This document shows, piece after piece, positions 11,800-25,500 of a stretch of DNA of 64,000 nt. Both the position numbers and the translations under genes were made by a program. Each line of letters opens with the position of its first letter. The first letter of the stretch is position 1. The DNA comes from Ascaris suum (taxonomy: Eukaryota > Nematoda > Chromadorea > Rhabditida > Ascarididae), in the NCBI GenBank assembly GCA_013433145.1, contig CM024170.1:3925459-3989458 (forward strand), read 5' to 3'. Under the pieces are notes generated by a model. The model did not search any database. It worked only from the letters and a program-made list of their open reading frames with translations, and had not been told where the DNA came from.

Positions 11800-11870
11800 C
11801 TGATGATTGCAAATTTTTCTTGCCGATGTCCTTTTTCCATAATTAGGACCATCATTTCCTCCTTCCTTAA
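11800..11870 (-). CDS. possible internal exon of an unidentified minus-strand gene
   Basis: 71 bases bounded on the minus strand by a pyrimidine-rich acceptor (CATCCCATTTAG) and a donor (ATCAG|GTATTA). It is open in one frame, encoding KEEMMVLIMEKGHRQEKFAI plus a split Arg codon. Size and borders look like a real exon, but 23 residues are too few to assign a family. It may belong with the terminal exon at 10018-10227. Confidence 0.22.
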
Positions 11871-13394
11871 CTAAATGGGATGGTGAGAACTTAAACGTTG
11901 CTTTGAGGTAGACATTCTCATTTCTCATCATTCTTTATAAGTGATAGCTGCTCATCATTTCTATGTTTGAAAGTAAGCTTTTTCTCCTTCAGATAAGCAT
12001 CTCTTCCATTTTTTCGCGAATTCATCGCATGATTTTTATGCTACTTTCATCGTCGCTTAGTTATTTTATTGTTGTTATAAGAGAGTATTTGTTTAAATTA
12101 ATGTCTAAATATCATTATTCATTATTTTATCTTTTTTATTAGTTTAGTTTTTATTATCGTTTCAGTTGCATTTTGATTGTTACAGTTTTTGTTTCTTCAT
12201 TATTACTATTAAAGCGTTTAACATCGCACTTCCATTTCTTTCCTCAATATATTTTTGCAATATCACTTCAATTTAATTGCAGGTACTCAATGATCTGAGG
12301 AATACCGAATGTGATTAAATGGAGTGCGATACAGAAATAGTCAGTTTTTAATCGCATTTTCATAGAGTGAGCGATCACGTAGTTACTACCTTTGTATTCA
12401 ACAGCTAATCATATAGGTTTTGAATTCTCTAACTTTTGTATGACTTTCATTAGGTTTATAGTAAATCATGTGATTCATCCACGTTTATGAGATTCTCTTT
12501 AATACAACAACTGAAGTCAGCTGAATTTTATTTCAAGGATTAGTCGTTGAGAAGGCATTGATTGACAGGAGAATAGCGTCATGTGCTCATTCTCCCAGAA
12601 ATTCCCCTTTACTCTTGCCTCTTGAATTGCATTTTTATTGCAATCGTTTCCAAATCTTCACACATCGTCGTTTATATCCAGAATCTCTGAAACGCAGTTT
12701 TATACTTTTCGTGGAATTTTCATGTAATAGAAATGCATGCTTCGATGGATTGAAGGGGTGGGGGGAGGGGGAGGGTAAGAGGATAGTTGCCGAAAGAGAT
12801 CTAGAAATCTTGGCAGCAATGTTCCATAGCTAATGGGGTTGTCGTTGATCGTTAGTGTGCACTTTTCTCAGAACTTATGAGCATCATAGTGATGTTCATA
12901 TGGGTGCAGGATAAATTAGCAGTTCAGTCGGTAGTCAAATATATTCCTTCACACGTAATATTCGGGTTTATTCCTGGATGCTTTATTAGCACTGAGATAT
13001 TTGCATTAATTTGTAGACAGCATTGGAGCATTGCGGTGGCTCAGGGAGAGGGACAATATCAGATTTAAGCCATGAATCAAAGAGATTATATAACATTTAA
13101 GTAGGCATAAATGCTGGAACTAATCTCGGTATTAAACAATAAAATGGGTGATTTATTCTCGGATGAAATTTCAGAAAGAAAAATAATTAGAAGTCCTAAT
13201 CGTTTAGATAGCGCATAAATGCAATAAAGATTGTTTTAAGAAATTAATAGCACTATATTTTAATCTGCGGAACGTTACTCCTCAACTTCAGCAATGAGTT
13301 TACGATAGAGATAGCTTATATACTCAATCTTTCAAGTGTTCTTTAGGGCATATCCATCCATTAGTCGTCAACCAACCGAATAATTCCTCGCCAG

Positions 13395-16300
13395 CAAGCC
13401 ATTTCAAACATTTGATGCAGTTTTTCCAACTCCACCGAATTTGAATGTTTTGAATGTCCAGGATTCAACGAAAGTGTTCGAAGTGCAACTATATGATTTG
13501 CCAGCTCTGGATAGATCAATGAACGAGGAAAGTCTCGATGAATGGAAAAAGAAATGGAAAGAGGCAATCGAACAGGCCGATGCTGTGCTGGCTCTCTCTC
13601 TTCCAGTGTTTTGGTCGAGCCTTATTTATTCATCGCAGTTGTTGCGTTTTATTGACTCATTCCTTAATAACTTCCCCAGGTTTGTATTCTTCTCGATTAG
13701 CTGTTATTCGAATTGCTTGCATTTATTATAACTAATACTTTCCATGTGAAATTTTAAGACGTATAAAGCCAAAAAAGTTTTATAATGGGTGACTTTGCTT
13801 GACGATAAACTTATACTGTTTTTTATATATTAGGCACTTATTGTTGGAAAAAAAAGAAACCATGTAGATGGATCGTAACTGTTGAAGTTTACACCCTTCA
13901 TGGTTAAAAGCCCACCTCAAATAGGGGCTTGTTGTTGAAGGGCTGCTTTCGTAGTTGAGGACGTTGAGGAATTGAGGAGAAACTCGAGAAACTCTCATAA
14001 TCAACAACCTTCTTTCAAATATCCACTTTAAAAAATCGAGATCTCGTGCAATATCAACAGCTTTTACTTTATTATTCAATTATACATGCAATTTGTTTCA
14101 TTTCATTACTTGAGTATACGAAGTAAAATGAAAACAATAACGTCGTGAAGAGCACTAGCTTGCGTTGAAATACAACCCTCGTTTTGCTTGAGAGCCGTAA
14201 AAAATGAAGCCACTGGGTTTTTGTTCCAACAAACAAAATAGTGGAAATAAGTCTAGTTTTAGGCTAACCTGGGGCATTCGTATGGCTTTTTTTCTATACG
14301 ATTTCATCTTGCTTTCGTTTTGATGCGATAATTTTGATTCATGCAGAAAAAGTTTAGGCGATGGGAGGCTGACGAAATGAATCTCTATATCAACAGCGAT
14401 CCATCGGTGCGCTTATTAGTAGTTGATCTATACGAAAGAATGCTTCTTATCATTCTAAGGGCGGTCGTTTACGAAGATAAGGTTATCCTCAGCTGATTAT
14501 ACAGTATTGCTTCAGTTTGTTTGCTGCCATGCATAGGTCACAGTGTGCACAGAAACATACACGTCGATCTCTGCGCGGAAGCATTCGCTGCTGCTTTGAC
14601 AGCTGCAGGGTTCCCGCAGAGGAAGACTTCTCGTGCTGTCCTTTGGCGAACAAAGGCCTCCACGATCACTTTGGGTCGTGAGATTTCCGCAGCTGCGAGG
14701 ACACTTTTGCTTAAAGGTGTAAGGGGAAATTTGTGACTCCACTGGTTCCATCACCGTTCCGAAGATAGAGCAAAGCCTTGCATTCAGGGTTGCCCGCATT
14801 CCGAAAAATCACTCATTACCGAGGGTTGTTGCGATCGTCCTCCCTCTTCGCGGTAGGAGTGGTGGAAGACACACTCAAATACGAGTGCCTGATTCGTTAA
14901 AATGGTTGGCCTTCTTTCCAGATAACAACAACATAGAATCACCTTCCTTGGCTGTAAATCTTCCTCATTTCAGTCATTCGCCGCACCTCTCTTGATTCTC
15001 GAGAGTGCATTTCGGTGGTCATTGTTGCAGCATCAGCTGCGAGCTGAAGCTCTTCCTCTTCTGTAGCATTGCTCAATGTTTCCTTTATAATTCGTTAAAA
15101 TGTATTACTGTTACATAATTTTTGTGACTTGACATGAACGGAAAGAGAAACAGTTGGCGAGAGGGGGATAACGGATTTCCGACTGTAGCATATCTAATAT
15201 CCTCATTCTGTTATGGACGAGCTAAATAAATGCGTTGTTTTTTTTTCAGCGCTGCATAACTTCAGCGAGGAATATAGGTAAGCTTGCGAGATGAAATCGT
15301 TCTAAGAGATAGCAGTACGTTTTGGCTAACGATCTCTGTCTTTTATCCATTATGTTTTCTCATCTAATGATCGTATTTACAGGCATCTTTGAGTGAGGAA
15401 TTTTATTGTCGCGTTATCTATGACCGTAAAATATTCACTATAGAACGCTTATTCGATATTATAAACGTTTATTGCACTTCGAATATCGCAGCCGTTTCGA
15501 GTATCCTTGAACGAACGATTCGCATTCAGAATAAATACATGAATGATGCAGATAGTTATATCAAAACAAGTATTCAGGTGCGTCGTTTTGTTTTTTTTAT
15601 GAGTGCGGTCGATGAAAACGCCTTTGTAGAAATCACCTCTCGAGGTTTCTGAAAATGGCGGAGAGGGCGGAAGAACGCAATTTAACTGGAATTTACTGAC
15701 TCAGTCGGAGTTTCATTTTGTAACTGAGTCCGAAACAACTTGCATCTCTGATAAAGTCTAACTTCCATCCCCTTCATCTCTCTGTGCGTTCATTATTTTC
15801 CCGATTTTCTCGGTGAATCATAAAAAAGAAAGGTAGATTTCATCTGATTGCTATAAATGTAGAATGTTTGCTGCGATAAAAAAAAGTGTTTTTGAATGAA
15901 GTTCACTCTTCGAATAAGTCGATGATCGAATTTTTTTACTGTTGGTCCAATGTCGTTCTCGTTTTCTTCATACCCATATTTCGTTTTCTGTGAAGTAACC
16001 AAGAAGATTCGTTTCATGAGGATCTATCGAGAGCGAAAATGTAAAATTTTCCACCGATTCACTGAAGGATCCATCGCAGTTCGATTGCATTTAGTGAAAA
16101 AACAGCATTTTCTATTCATTCGTTGACAAAGCTGCAACGTTAATAGTCAAAAGTTTATTAGGTGAATTTGTCAAAAAGGCTTTAAACGAAAAGAGTGGGC
16201 ATGTAACGTTTTCTACTATTTTTTGCTCAGATGATGAGATTTTTTGTTGTTTGAGAATTAATGCCGCCTTTTGTTTTATTCTTTAATTAACTCACCTGTC

Positions 16301-16517
16301 CAATTTTTAAGTTTTGCCATTTTTTTAAATTGCAGGTTATAGATACTGTAGCAGCCGAATTCAGCAAACTTTCGAGACCTCCGTTTGAGGAAAGTTATGG
16401 TGATAGAATAACATCATTGTTGTCGATGATAATTGGACTTTTCGAGGCATTCCGAATTTTTTTACCCTATTGCTCTTCCGAAATTCGCCGGCGATTTTCT
16501 ACTTCTCTTTCGATTAG
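13395..16517 (+). CDS. ASCC2: ASCC2 N-terminal exons (13395-13683, 14347-14481, 15383-15577, 16336-16517)
   Basis: The first exon reads KPFQTFDAVFPTPPNL, then EWKKKWKEAIEQADAVLAL and FIDSFLNNFPR, matching the human YKPPPKDN to LDSYLRYVPRKF segment. The second begins KKFRRWEADEMNLY and includes LLVVDLYERMLLIILRAV. The third begins ASLSEEFYCRVIYDRKIF. The fourth ends FRIFLPYCSSEIRRRFSTS. In human ASCC2 this region binds ASCC3. The first donor is placed at TTT|GTATTC (after 13683) because it keeps phase; the stronger-looking CCCAG|GTTTGT does not. Confidence 0.82.
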
Positions 16518-19500
16518 GTTTCTTACTTTTGATTTCTCTGTTTTTTTGCAAGCCACTTCTGAATTCACTGTCTTTTTCTTAACAAGATTTATGTTATACT
16601 ATTTTTTCTGGTATGGAACGGATAAAGAAGACAAAATAATAATAATTTAGTTGATTAGCATTTTATCTTGAGAGTTAGATGATTGCTGTCCGTTCGACAA
16701 GTAGTTTCTGATATTCTCTGAACGTTTCTCTCTTGTTTATCGCAGTCGTCATGCTCATCAATCAGGAATTAATGAAGTATTATAAGATTTAAAAAGGATA
16801 TTTCACGAGTTTTTTCGCATGTCTACAATATGCTTATTTTATATTTGAACTTTACTGTGTGTAAGAATATTTTGCTATGAAAAAATGATATTGGATTGTA
16901 AATGCGTGAACTTTTCTCAAATTTTTTAAAGATGTGATGTTTATTCGACCTCTCTTGACAAATTGCCAATCCGGCAGCTTTAGATGCGCTAGAGGACTAA
17001 TTAGAGAGTGAATCAATTCGGAGGTGTCTCATTCTATCCTAGCGGGAGGGAAAATAAGGAAACAGAGGGGAAGTGGATTTTAGATTATATAAATTAAACT
17101 AGAATGAAATAGGAAAATGTGGAGAAGTACTCACGATAGGTGTAGCAATGATTCCGTTCTATGCGGATATTTCTGAAGAAGGAGTTGATTTTAGCATTGC
17201 ATCATTCGTTGAACGACTCGAAGATTGTCTCACTGAAGAGGTGTTGCCTCATCTCGCCCTCTGTGCATCATACTCTACTTCAAGGTTTATTGGAGATAAT
17301 ACTTAAATTTTATTCATCCTTATTCCACTCTCATACTTTTTTATCTTTCATTTCTCTCAAAAGTATGTGATTACTTCTACTTCCTCCCGTTTTACTTTCC
17401 TCCTTCAAAAATTTTACCTCTTGTTGTTTTTTTTGTTTTTCAGAAGTTACAGCATATCGTTTGATAAGTCGAGAAAGGTCTTTGCTTAAATTATTTCAGA
17501 ATTGCCAGGAATGACCTTAATTGAATAAGTGGTAATTGATAGGGCTTACTTTAAAACTAGAAAATAATCAAAAGATGCCGCCAATTGCGCTTTTTTTCGG
17601 TGGGGGAGGGGGGGGGGGGGGAGAAGGGTAATAATATTGCGTTTCCTATTTCTATCAAAATGCCTACAGTTTCTGATGCCTTTCGAATGATTTTGATGAT
17701 GGAATTAAGAGTCACCCTGTTATTGCTATAATCCGTCTGTGAACAAGAATGTTTCGGTTAGATATGAATAGGTTGAAATGAAAGTATAAACTTATCTGGC
17801 AGTTGACTTATTTTATCATTAAAAAAGAGACTGCGCATTGAAATGCTCAGGTAAAATTGTTCTTTTTGCTATTAAATAAAAATTTTCTGATTGCCGATGC
17901 TTGTGGATAATTTTAAAGAATAAGGCAATCGAAGATGGCCGATGAGTTTTCTTTTTCTTGCTGAGGCCAGTTGCTTTGATCGTTGTGCCGAAAATTGTGA
18001 CCACCAAATTCACTTTCGATTTTCCTTTTTTTGCTCGTTAATCAACATCGTTTTGAAAATTTCCCTTTTAAACGTTCAAGAATGATTTGTATAAAATGTC
18101 GAAGTTATCATATTCTGAGGTTTCTGTTATACTCTGACTTTTCTAGTTGTCTTTTTTTCTCGGGCTTAGGCAACGAATAGAGCTCATTGAACGTGTAAAT
18201 TCCTTAGGTTTTTATTAACTTTCATTACGTTAACAACAGTAATCATCATTCACATATTTGCAAAGAAACTGTTTTTGGAGTTGAATACCAATGGGCGAGG
18301 TTCAATGAACAGAGGATTATTTTCTTGTCGAAATTTTACTGACAAGAAGATTACTATATTTGAGGTGGAGCAAGAGGTGTCATCAAAGAGCGGAATATTT
18401 CAGCGCACAAAAAATATTCAAAGTCTTCTGAGCATAAAACTGATGCTGACTGAATTTGATGATGTATGAGAGGTGTTCTTGCAAACTAAATTTTTATCAA
18501 CCATTTCGAAACGCTAAATCACTGACAGTGATCATTGAGACGCAATGAAGTTTACAAAACTCGATCTGTTAATTCTGTAAAATTTACGACGACACTCTCT
18601 ATGTCCTGTCGAGTTGCATGGCGGTCACTTCTCATGAAGTTTGACCATTCGCTTTTGTCGTTTGATCAATGTGCGTGAAAAGCGAATTATCTAATGCAGC
18701 TTTTATACGTTATTTCGATGGTTGAAAAATGAGCGCTTTGTTTGATTTGTTTTGTCGTTTGAAGTTTTTTTACGCATGCATCCGATTGGTGTGATCGATG
18801 AAATCACGAAAAATCCCTATCGTGTATTCTTTTTGACGCCCTTTCTATGCATAGATTAATCTATTATGAGCGTAAGAAATAAAATTAATTCTTTTTAAAA
18901 AGTGGGACTGAGTGGAGTTGGTGAAAATGGGTCCAGTCCATTATTAGTGCAGAATTCATGTTGGATCGGCTAGACATCGTTTTTTAAAGTTTTATTTGCG
19001 TCATTATTATCTGTACTCTTGCATTTTTTTTTTTTTTTGCAAATTTCTAGCTCATTGAATTTGACTTGTTTTATCTAAATTGATGAAGTAATTTTAGATC
19101 TATATTAGAGCTGCAAAACGAGCTTCGTTCGAGTGCATTCGGGTTGTTTCATTCATTAATTGCTGGCGACAAAGTGGACGAAAACACATTGATATTGCTT
19201 CAGGAAATACTCGCTTATGAAAGGTGAAATGCGTTGATAATTTCAGTTTTTCTCCGATATTTTCGCTTCATTTCTATGATCTTTAGAGCTTCTTATTGGG
19301 TGAAAAGAGACAAGTTTAATGTAAAATTTGTAAGGAGAAAAAAATTTTAAAACATTTTTCAGCAGAATTTGAAAATATTCGTTTAAAAAATTTTTGAATT
19401 TTTGGAAGTCTTCTAGTGAAAGGTGCGAAATATTATAATATAGACTCTAAAAATTTGTTGATAACGTCAATGTTCATCAGCCTTCCAATTATAATCCGAT

Positions 19501-22500
19501 AATTTCTGATTATTATTTTTGGAGTTTTTATTTTTTTTTCCTTAGCACATTTTTAGTGCGTTGCCTTCAATGCATATTTTGTTGAAACTAAAACAGTATA
19601 TCTTTAATTCTAAATGTATATTTTTTTCTAAGGGAGCAAAATATTTCTTTAATAATTCTAAATGTCCATCAAGTTTACGTCAATCCCGGAGTTTTACAGG
19701 GGCCAAAAACGTGAGTCGTTTTTTTTTGCCTTCTTATTTCTAAACACTTCATGAGAGAAGGCGTTGCGAATTTTAAACGTGTAGTTTCTATTCCATGTCC
19801 TCTAGTATTATTGTGGATTGACATCATATAGGATCGGATTTGAATTGGAATAAAATTGAGATTAGGACTGCATCGAAATAGAAGTGACGCAGGCTATATT
19901 GAGGTTGCTTCGGATATAGAGGAGCTATTCGCAGAATAGCTCCAAAATCTCTACATTAATAGTAAATACTTGAAGTTTTATTGTTTCGATATAAAATACC
20001 GTTCAATATCTGCTCATATCTAAATTATATCCTAATTGAAAAAATGCATTATGAAAGTTGCAGCTTTATATTTTATTATAATATGGTATATCCAATAAGT
20101 GTGACACTTGCACGTGTGACATCGAACGAAAGTGCAGAAGATTTGCGAATATTTTTGAACGATGCCGTAACACAGATTGCTATGAAACGAACGGAGGCCA
20201 TCGTCGATAGTCTTCGAAGTCGAGGACTTCTCGTGGTGATTTGTTAATGCTTTATTTCTTAATGCACGGCGTTAGTGTCGTTTTTTTAAATATATAGAAT
20301 TATCAGTTTTATTCTTGATCTGAGGCAGTAGACTATTGGTAATTCTTCAATCGTGAAGGGTGTGAAAGAGCCCAATTTCCAAATGTAATCTTTTTATGTG
20401 TCTGAATTCCTCGGGCGGTAGTTGCCATTTATTGCATCATTGAAAAGGCGTAAATCGATTAATTTTATCATTCCCTAAAATTTGTTTCGATTTGCTGATT
20501 GCAGACTATGGTCTCAATATTTGAACTTTATGTGCTGTTAAATGATTGCAGGTTTATGAATTGCTAGTACATTAAACTTGGAACATTATTGTGACCGGTC
20601 GGTCACTCGTCGACGAAATGCGTGCGATTGCATTCTTTTATAAATTCGTAAAACGATTTCAGCAATTGGGTGTGCCAAGCGATGATAATGTCAAATCGAC
20701 GTTATGTGAAATCAGCGAACTTTTACCGCACTTTTCACTTCAGTTCATTCATGTCAGTGATCGTTTTTCTTAATTTTGCGTCATTTTCCTATATTTCGAT
20801 AATTTGCATATTTTATATGTTATATTTGTGTATCTTAAGTGAAATTTGCATATAGAAGAATATTATGTGGCCGCATTCAAGCCGTCGACAAAATTTCGCC
20901 GCGATCTGCTTTCCTTAGCGTTTTCTGCTGTTTTGCTGTGTTGTTTTGAATGATTGAATTATCAAAAACTCTCTCTCTATTTTTTCATATTTGCGAGAGG
21001 CGATTGCAATTTAGCGCAAATCCTTGATTCATGCTTTTGCTTGCTGCATATATCCCAATTAATGCAAGTGTATAAAGTCTAGATTACGTAAGGAATAGCG
21101 GCCAATATAAAGGAGAGTTTATAAAGAATAGCGAGGATGGAATCTAAACTGAGGTCGTGTTAGAATGTTCCTCAAAGTGAATTATGATTGCAGTTATGTC
21201 TGCGACATTTTGGCTACGAGAAGGAGTTGACAACAAACGCGCTACTGGACACGACGACTCTTCCGCTCGATTTGCGAGCGCTTATGTATATTGAATTATC
21301 GCCCGATGCAGTGCCGTCGAATGTAGTGCCCACCTTCACGGTCCCTTGTGGTAACAATTTTCACCTTTATTCGTATGATAAGGATTGATGCTTCTTACTG
21401 TTAAGCCTTCTAACCTAATTGTTCTTTTATGCCATAAACTGCATATCTTCCAACTTTGCTCACGTCGACTTACAAAAACTTCCTTATGAGATTGTAGTTG
21501 AACTAATCGTACGCATATCAATGACTCGCTGTTCTTCCGCTGATCTGTTCGCTCTTTATCAGCTTTCCATTGTATTTTGTTGGGAAAGCAGTATTCTCCT
21601 AAGGGATCGTTGATTTCTTTTGAAGGCTATACATTTGAATCGCAAAGAAATCCCTCGTTTTAATAGCTGGTCGATAAGGTTTCCCTATTGATCGCTTCTT
21701 TACGATTTTCCATACCAAAAAAAAATTGTGCGTTTTTATACAAATTAACATCTTTTATTTTCTTTGAAGTTTCTGTAATGTTATTTTTTGTAGCACATTT
21801 TTGAGAATTCTAACTAATTTCCGTGGAAAGTGAAGTGGATGGCCGTGAAATTTAGTTAAAATTGAAGGCATAAAAGGATGAGGAGTCTATGATGAGGTTT
21901 TTTTGATTTTTCCAAGGCTGCTTTTTCTCAAATCCCCCATATGGAAAAGTTCGTTTCATAAAGACGCTGAAGTAAAAATCGCAATTTCTATTAGCATGAG
22001 AGAAAGGAATAGTTAATTTGTTAGTTGATGCATTCAGCTTCTCACCTTCGGCAAATCTGCACGTTGTGCTGAATTGTTTTTCGATTGAGTGCGCACCTGC
22101 TCAATTTGCAGCTGCTTCTGGAAGTGAATTAAATCCTCCCGATCTAATGCTCGCGTATCAACATTGAATGTGGATTTACCTTTAATTGCGCCTTAGGAAT
22201 TTCGGCGAATGTTTTGATATTTTCTTTGCCCTTCCCATCTCAAGTTTTCTGTACATTCACACTGTATCTCGTGCTTGATATTCGGCTCTGTTTATATCTC
22301 GCCTTTCTCCACTCTTGAAAACTTGCGTTATTTCCAGTCTCGTCATCTCTCACTTGTCTTCTTTTGTCTGCTTCGCGTCTTTTCATCTTTCTCCTTTTTT
22401 CTCTCAACGATTTGACTTGTTTCTCGTCCTTTCATCTCATTCTTCTCTTCTCGTCACAGCTTATATTGTTTTTCGTCGATGCTTTCATCTTTCTCTTTTA

Positions 22501-25500
22501 CCCTACTCTTTTAGCGGAATTCTATCCAGATAAGGCTGGATGAAAAATTGCACAGAAAAGCTTTCTAGCACTTCTTTTTATCCCGTCTCTATAACAATCT
22601 GATTTAACGCATACTTGTGTAACTGTGAGAATCTCCAATGGTTTTTTCTGGTCATTGATGTCATCTCTTTTTCCTCAGTGTTTTTGATACCGACGATCCC
22701 ATCACCATCTATTTTTAAATTTTTAGAGAAATCGGTGATCCCTGGTCTAATATCGTTGAATCGCCTTATCGTCAGCCTTGTTCCGTATTGTGCTGTCAGC
22801 GGGTGGTAAGCACACAATCTGTGAAATAATAGACGAAACTTCTTTCACTAAGTTCTTTCTTTCATCGTTTATTCACTCTTCACTTGAGTTTTTTTGTCAT
22901 AATTTCATGGGATATGGATCACGATGAGAGCAGGTGCAATTTGAGGATGGGTAAGGTAATGGGTTGCTCAGTGGGGGTTGCTATTGGCTGCCGTCATCGT
23001 TGGCGTAATAATAAATTGATGGTCGTGCGGCGGCCGAGTGAAAGAGGGAATTGGATCACGCACTGAATTATGAAAGGAATCTCGTAAAAATGAATAAACG
23101 AACAAGTGGCGCGCACGGGCGTCACCCATATGCATACTGGCCCAGACAGGATGCGGTCTGCTCCACTCTCACTTCACTTTCAATACCTTTCTACCTCTTC
23201 GTATGACTCCTTCCTGAGGTGAAAATGCTGCAAATACAGGGGAGTATTTGAGAGGAGGAGATGAATGGAAGGGGTAGGTGGGTTGGTCTAGTCTTACAGA
23301 TTTGTTAGGCGCTACACTATATTAATTTTTGCGAAATGTGCTTGTTAATTAATACTAGCATGGAGGTTTTATGACATGGCGCTGGAAGAAGTTTGCATGT
23401 CATGTTTACTAACATTTGAATAGTTCTGTCATCTGAAGATTCTCAACTGCTCTGCTGTGAGTTGAAAGTAATTGTGTTCTGGAAAGTCGCACTCCTTCTT
23501 TTGCTTCCTCCACCCCTTCCGTATTTCTTCAACTCTTGCTGCCGAAAAGAAAGGGTGCTTTCATCCGGCTGGTGGAAAACCATTTAATCTTATAGATGAC
23601 ACATGCTTCATGTTTATTCATCACTTTTCGTATGTTCGCCATGGCATGTTTTTAAGTGATTAGAAGAGCTTGACCACGAGAGGGGAGTTAAGGTTTAACT
23701 AGCATAGGTGGATAAGAGAACTCACCAGGTATGTGATAGGTCGAGGTTCAGCTGTAACTCTTCTCTGGATTTTGCTTACCTCTCTTCCTTTTGTAATATG
23801 CTATGCAAAATTGGTGTGAGCACTACCTGCTACTGCACTAACGCCCCGTAAGTATTTGTTCCTTACTGTATTATATTAGTACGGGAGAATCTTCAGGAAT
23901 TTGAATTTGAGTTCGACGGAATTGAGTTAGACTGAATACCTCAAAAAGACCAAATCCTTTGATGTCCAATTTTTTATGGTTGCGATTTTTGAAAGTATTC
24001 ATGTATATTGGTTGTTGGAGAAGTTTGCGACGTTTTGTGGCGTTCATTTTACAGGGAAATGTCTTTGCTTATAATGAACAATTTAGCCCGATTTAAGAGT
24101 TATGCTATGCGCATCCTTTCTAACGCTGCACAGGTGCCTCAGTGAGTTGTTCTTGGAAATCCGGAAAATCTGGATCTTAGGAACGTGAAAACTCTTAGGT
24201 ATCGTTGTTGGAGTCCTTTTTTTGTTGGAATTGATTTTCATCGCGGAAGTGGTCAAGAAAGTTGTAGAAGTATGCTATACGAGGCCAAGTTGTGGTGCCG
24301 GAATGACGCAGTTTGCACACGTTCGTTCTTACGGCGTGAAGCCTTGTGTCATCATTAACGTTGGCATTCGGAGCTTTGAATTTCGTGGTTCCTCAAATGA
24401 AAGTAGGATCCACAGCAACTCTCGAAATTTGAGGTTTCTGTAAATCGACGACCCCGAAGGGACCAAAATTAGTTGTCATGCAGAAGGTTGGACGATTTCT
24501 GTTGAACACATTGTTGGCTAGTGCTGTTGGAATCGCTGATGAACTATTTGCAATCAGTTTGTGACTCTTTGAGTTCATAATCATATTATTACTATATCAT
24601 GCAAAGCCATGCAACAGGCCGCCAAACTGTGATCATATCCTTTAAAGTATCGGTCAACCTTTGATTTGACTCTGAGAGGTTCATCCCGGTGTATCACATC
24701 ACTGTTTTTTCCCTTTATAGCGATGGTTCTGCTAGCGTAGCTTCTTATAAGAAATAATTCGCTTGGAAAATGTCTTATTCTACAATGGTAACAAACTGCA
24801 ATAAGCTAAACATGTCTCCATCCACTGGAGGTTCACTCACTTCATATATTAATATTAACCACTGCGTCTTCTTCAAAAATTCTCCTCTCTCACCTTGCAG
24901 GTGACATGTGTGGTAATCGACCAAACTCCAAGCTGATGCACCATATGTTCGACTACAGCCATAGTTTAACTTCTCTTAGTTCATTCACGTTGTCGGCTTT
25001 AAGTACTGATGGCCAGTCTATGTAGGGTCGATTTCAAAGTTGAAATTTCCGCGCTTGAACTTCGTAAGGCCATAGTCGTACTATTTTATCCACTGATGCG
25101 TCATCAGCGAAGACCGCTTACAAGTTCCGAATTATCGCCACCACTGTGCAGCCGCCTTTTAAAGTTTTTGAGGTGGAAAATCGCATTTTCCACCTCCAGT
25201 GCAGAGGACGTACTGAGAGTACTCATTCAGTATGGAAGGAGAAGAAGAAGCAAATCATCCACTTGATCCATAAATCATTCCTGCTGTAGCACTGGTTTCG
25301 TAAATTGCTTGCGCGTTCAGTTGTCCTAGTAAATGTTCTAACTTCTGATGGGCGGAAGAGATAATTGAGGGTGATGCTGTGATGTTCGGCTAAGTTTAAG
25401 TGTAACGAGAAGTCAAAAACGATGAAAGTGATTACCATCCGTATTTGAGAAAATGCCTATAAACCCTCTTATTGCCTTTCACTAATCGATAATCTTTCCT

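Larger units (their letters stand above)
9262..13394. other. interval between DHX37 and ASCC2
   Basis: About 4.1 kb. It holds the DHX37 3' UTR, with an AATAAA at 9731-9736 about 470 bases after the stop. It probably also holds the ASCC2 promoter and missing N-terminal exon(s), because the first recognised ASCC2 exon has no ATG. Two minus-strand exon-like stretches (10018-10227 and 11800-11870) are listed separately. The rest is AT-rich and shows nothing I recognise. Confidence 0.6.

Noticed and set aside
12288..12318. Good acceptor AATTTAATTGCAG followed by a short open stretch to TAA on the plus strand
   Set aside because: Only about 11 codons and no upstream exon to join; DHX37 already ends at 9261.
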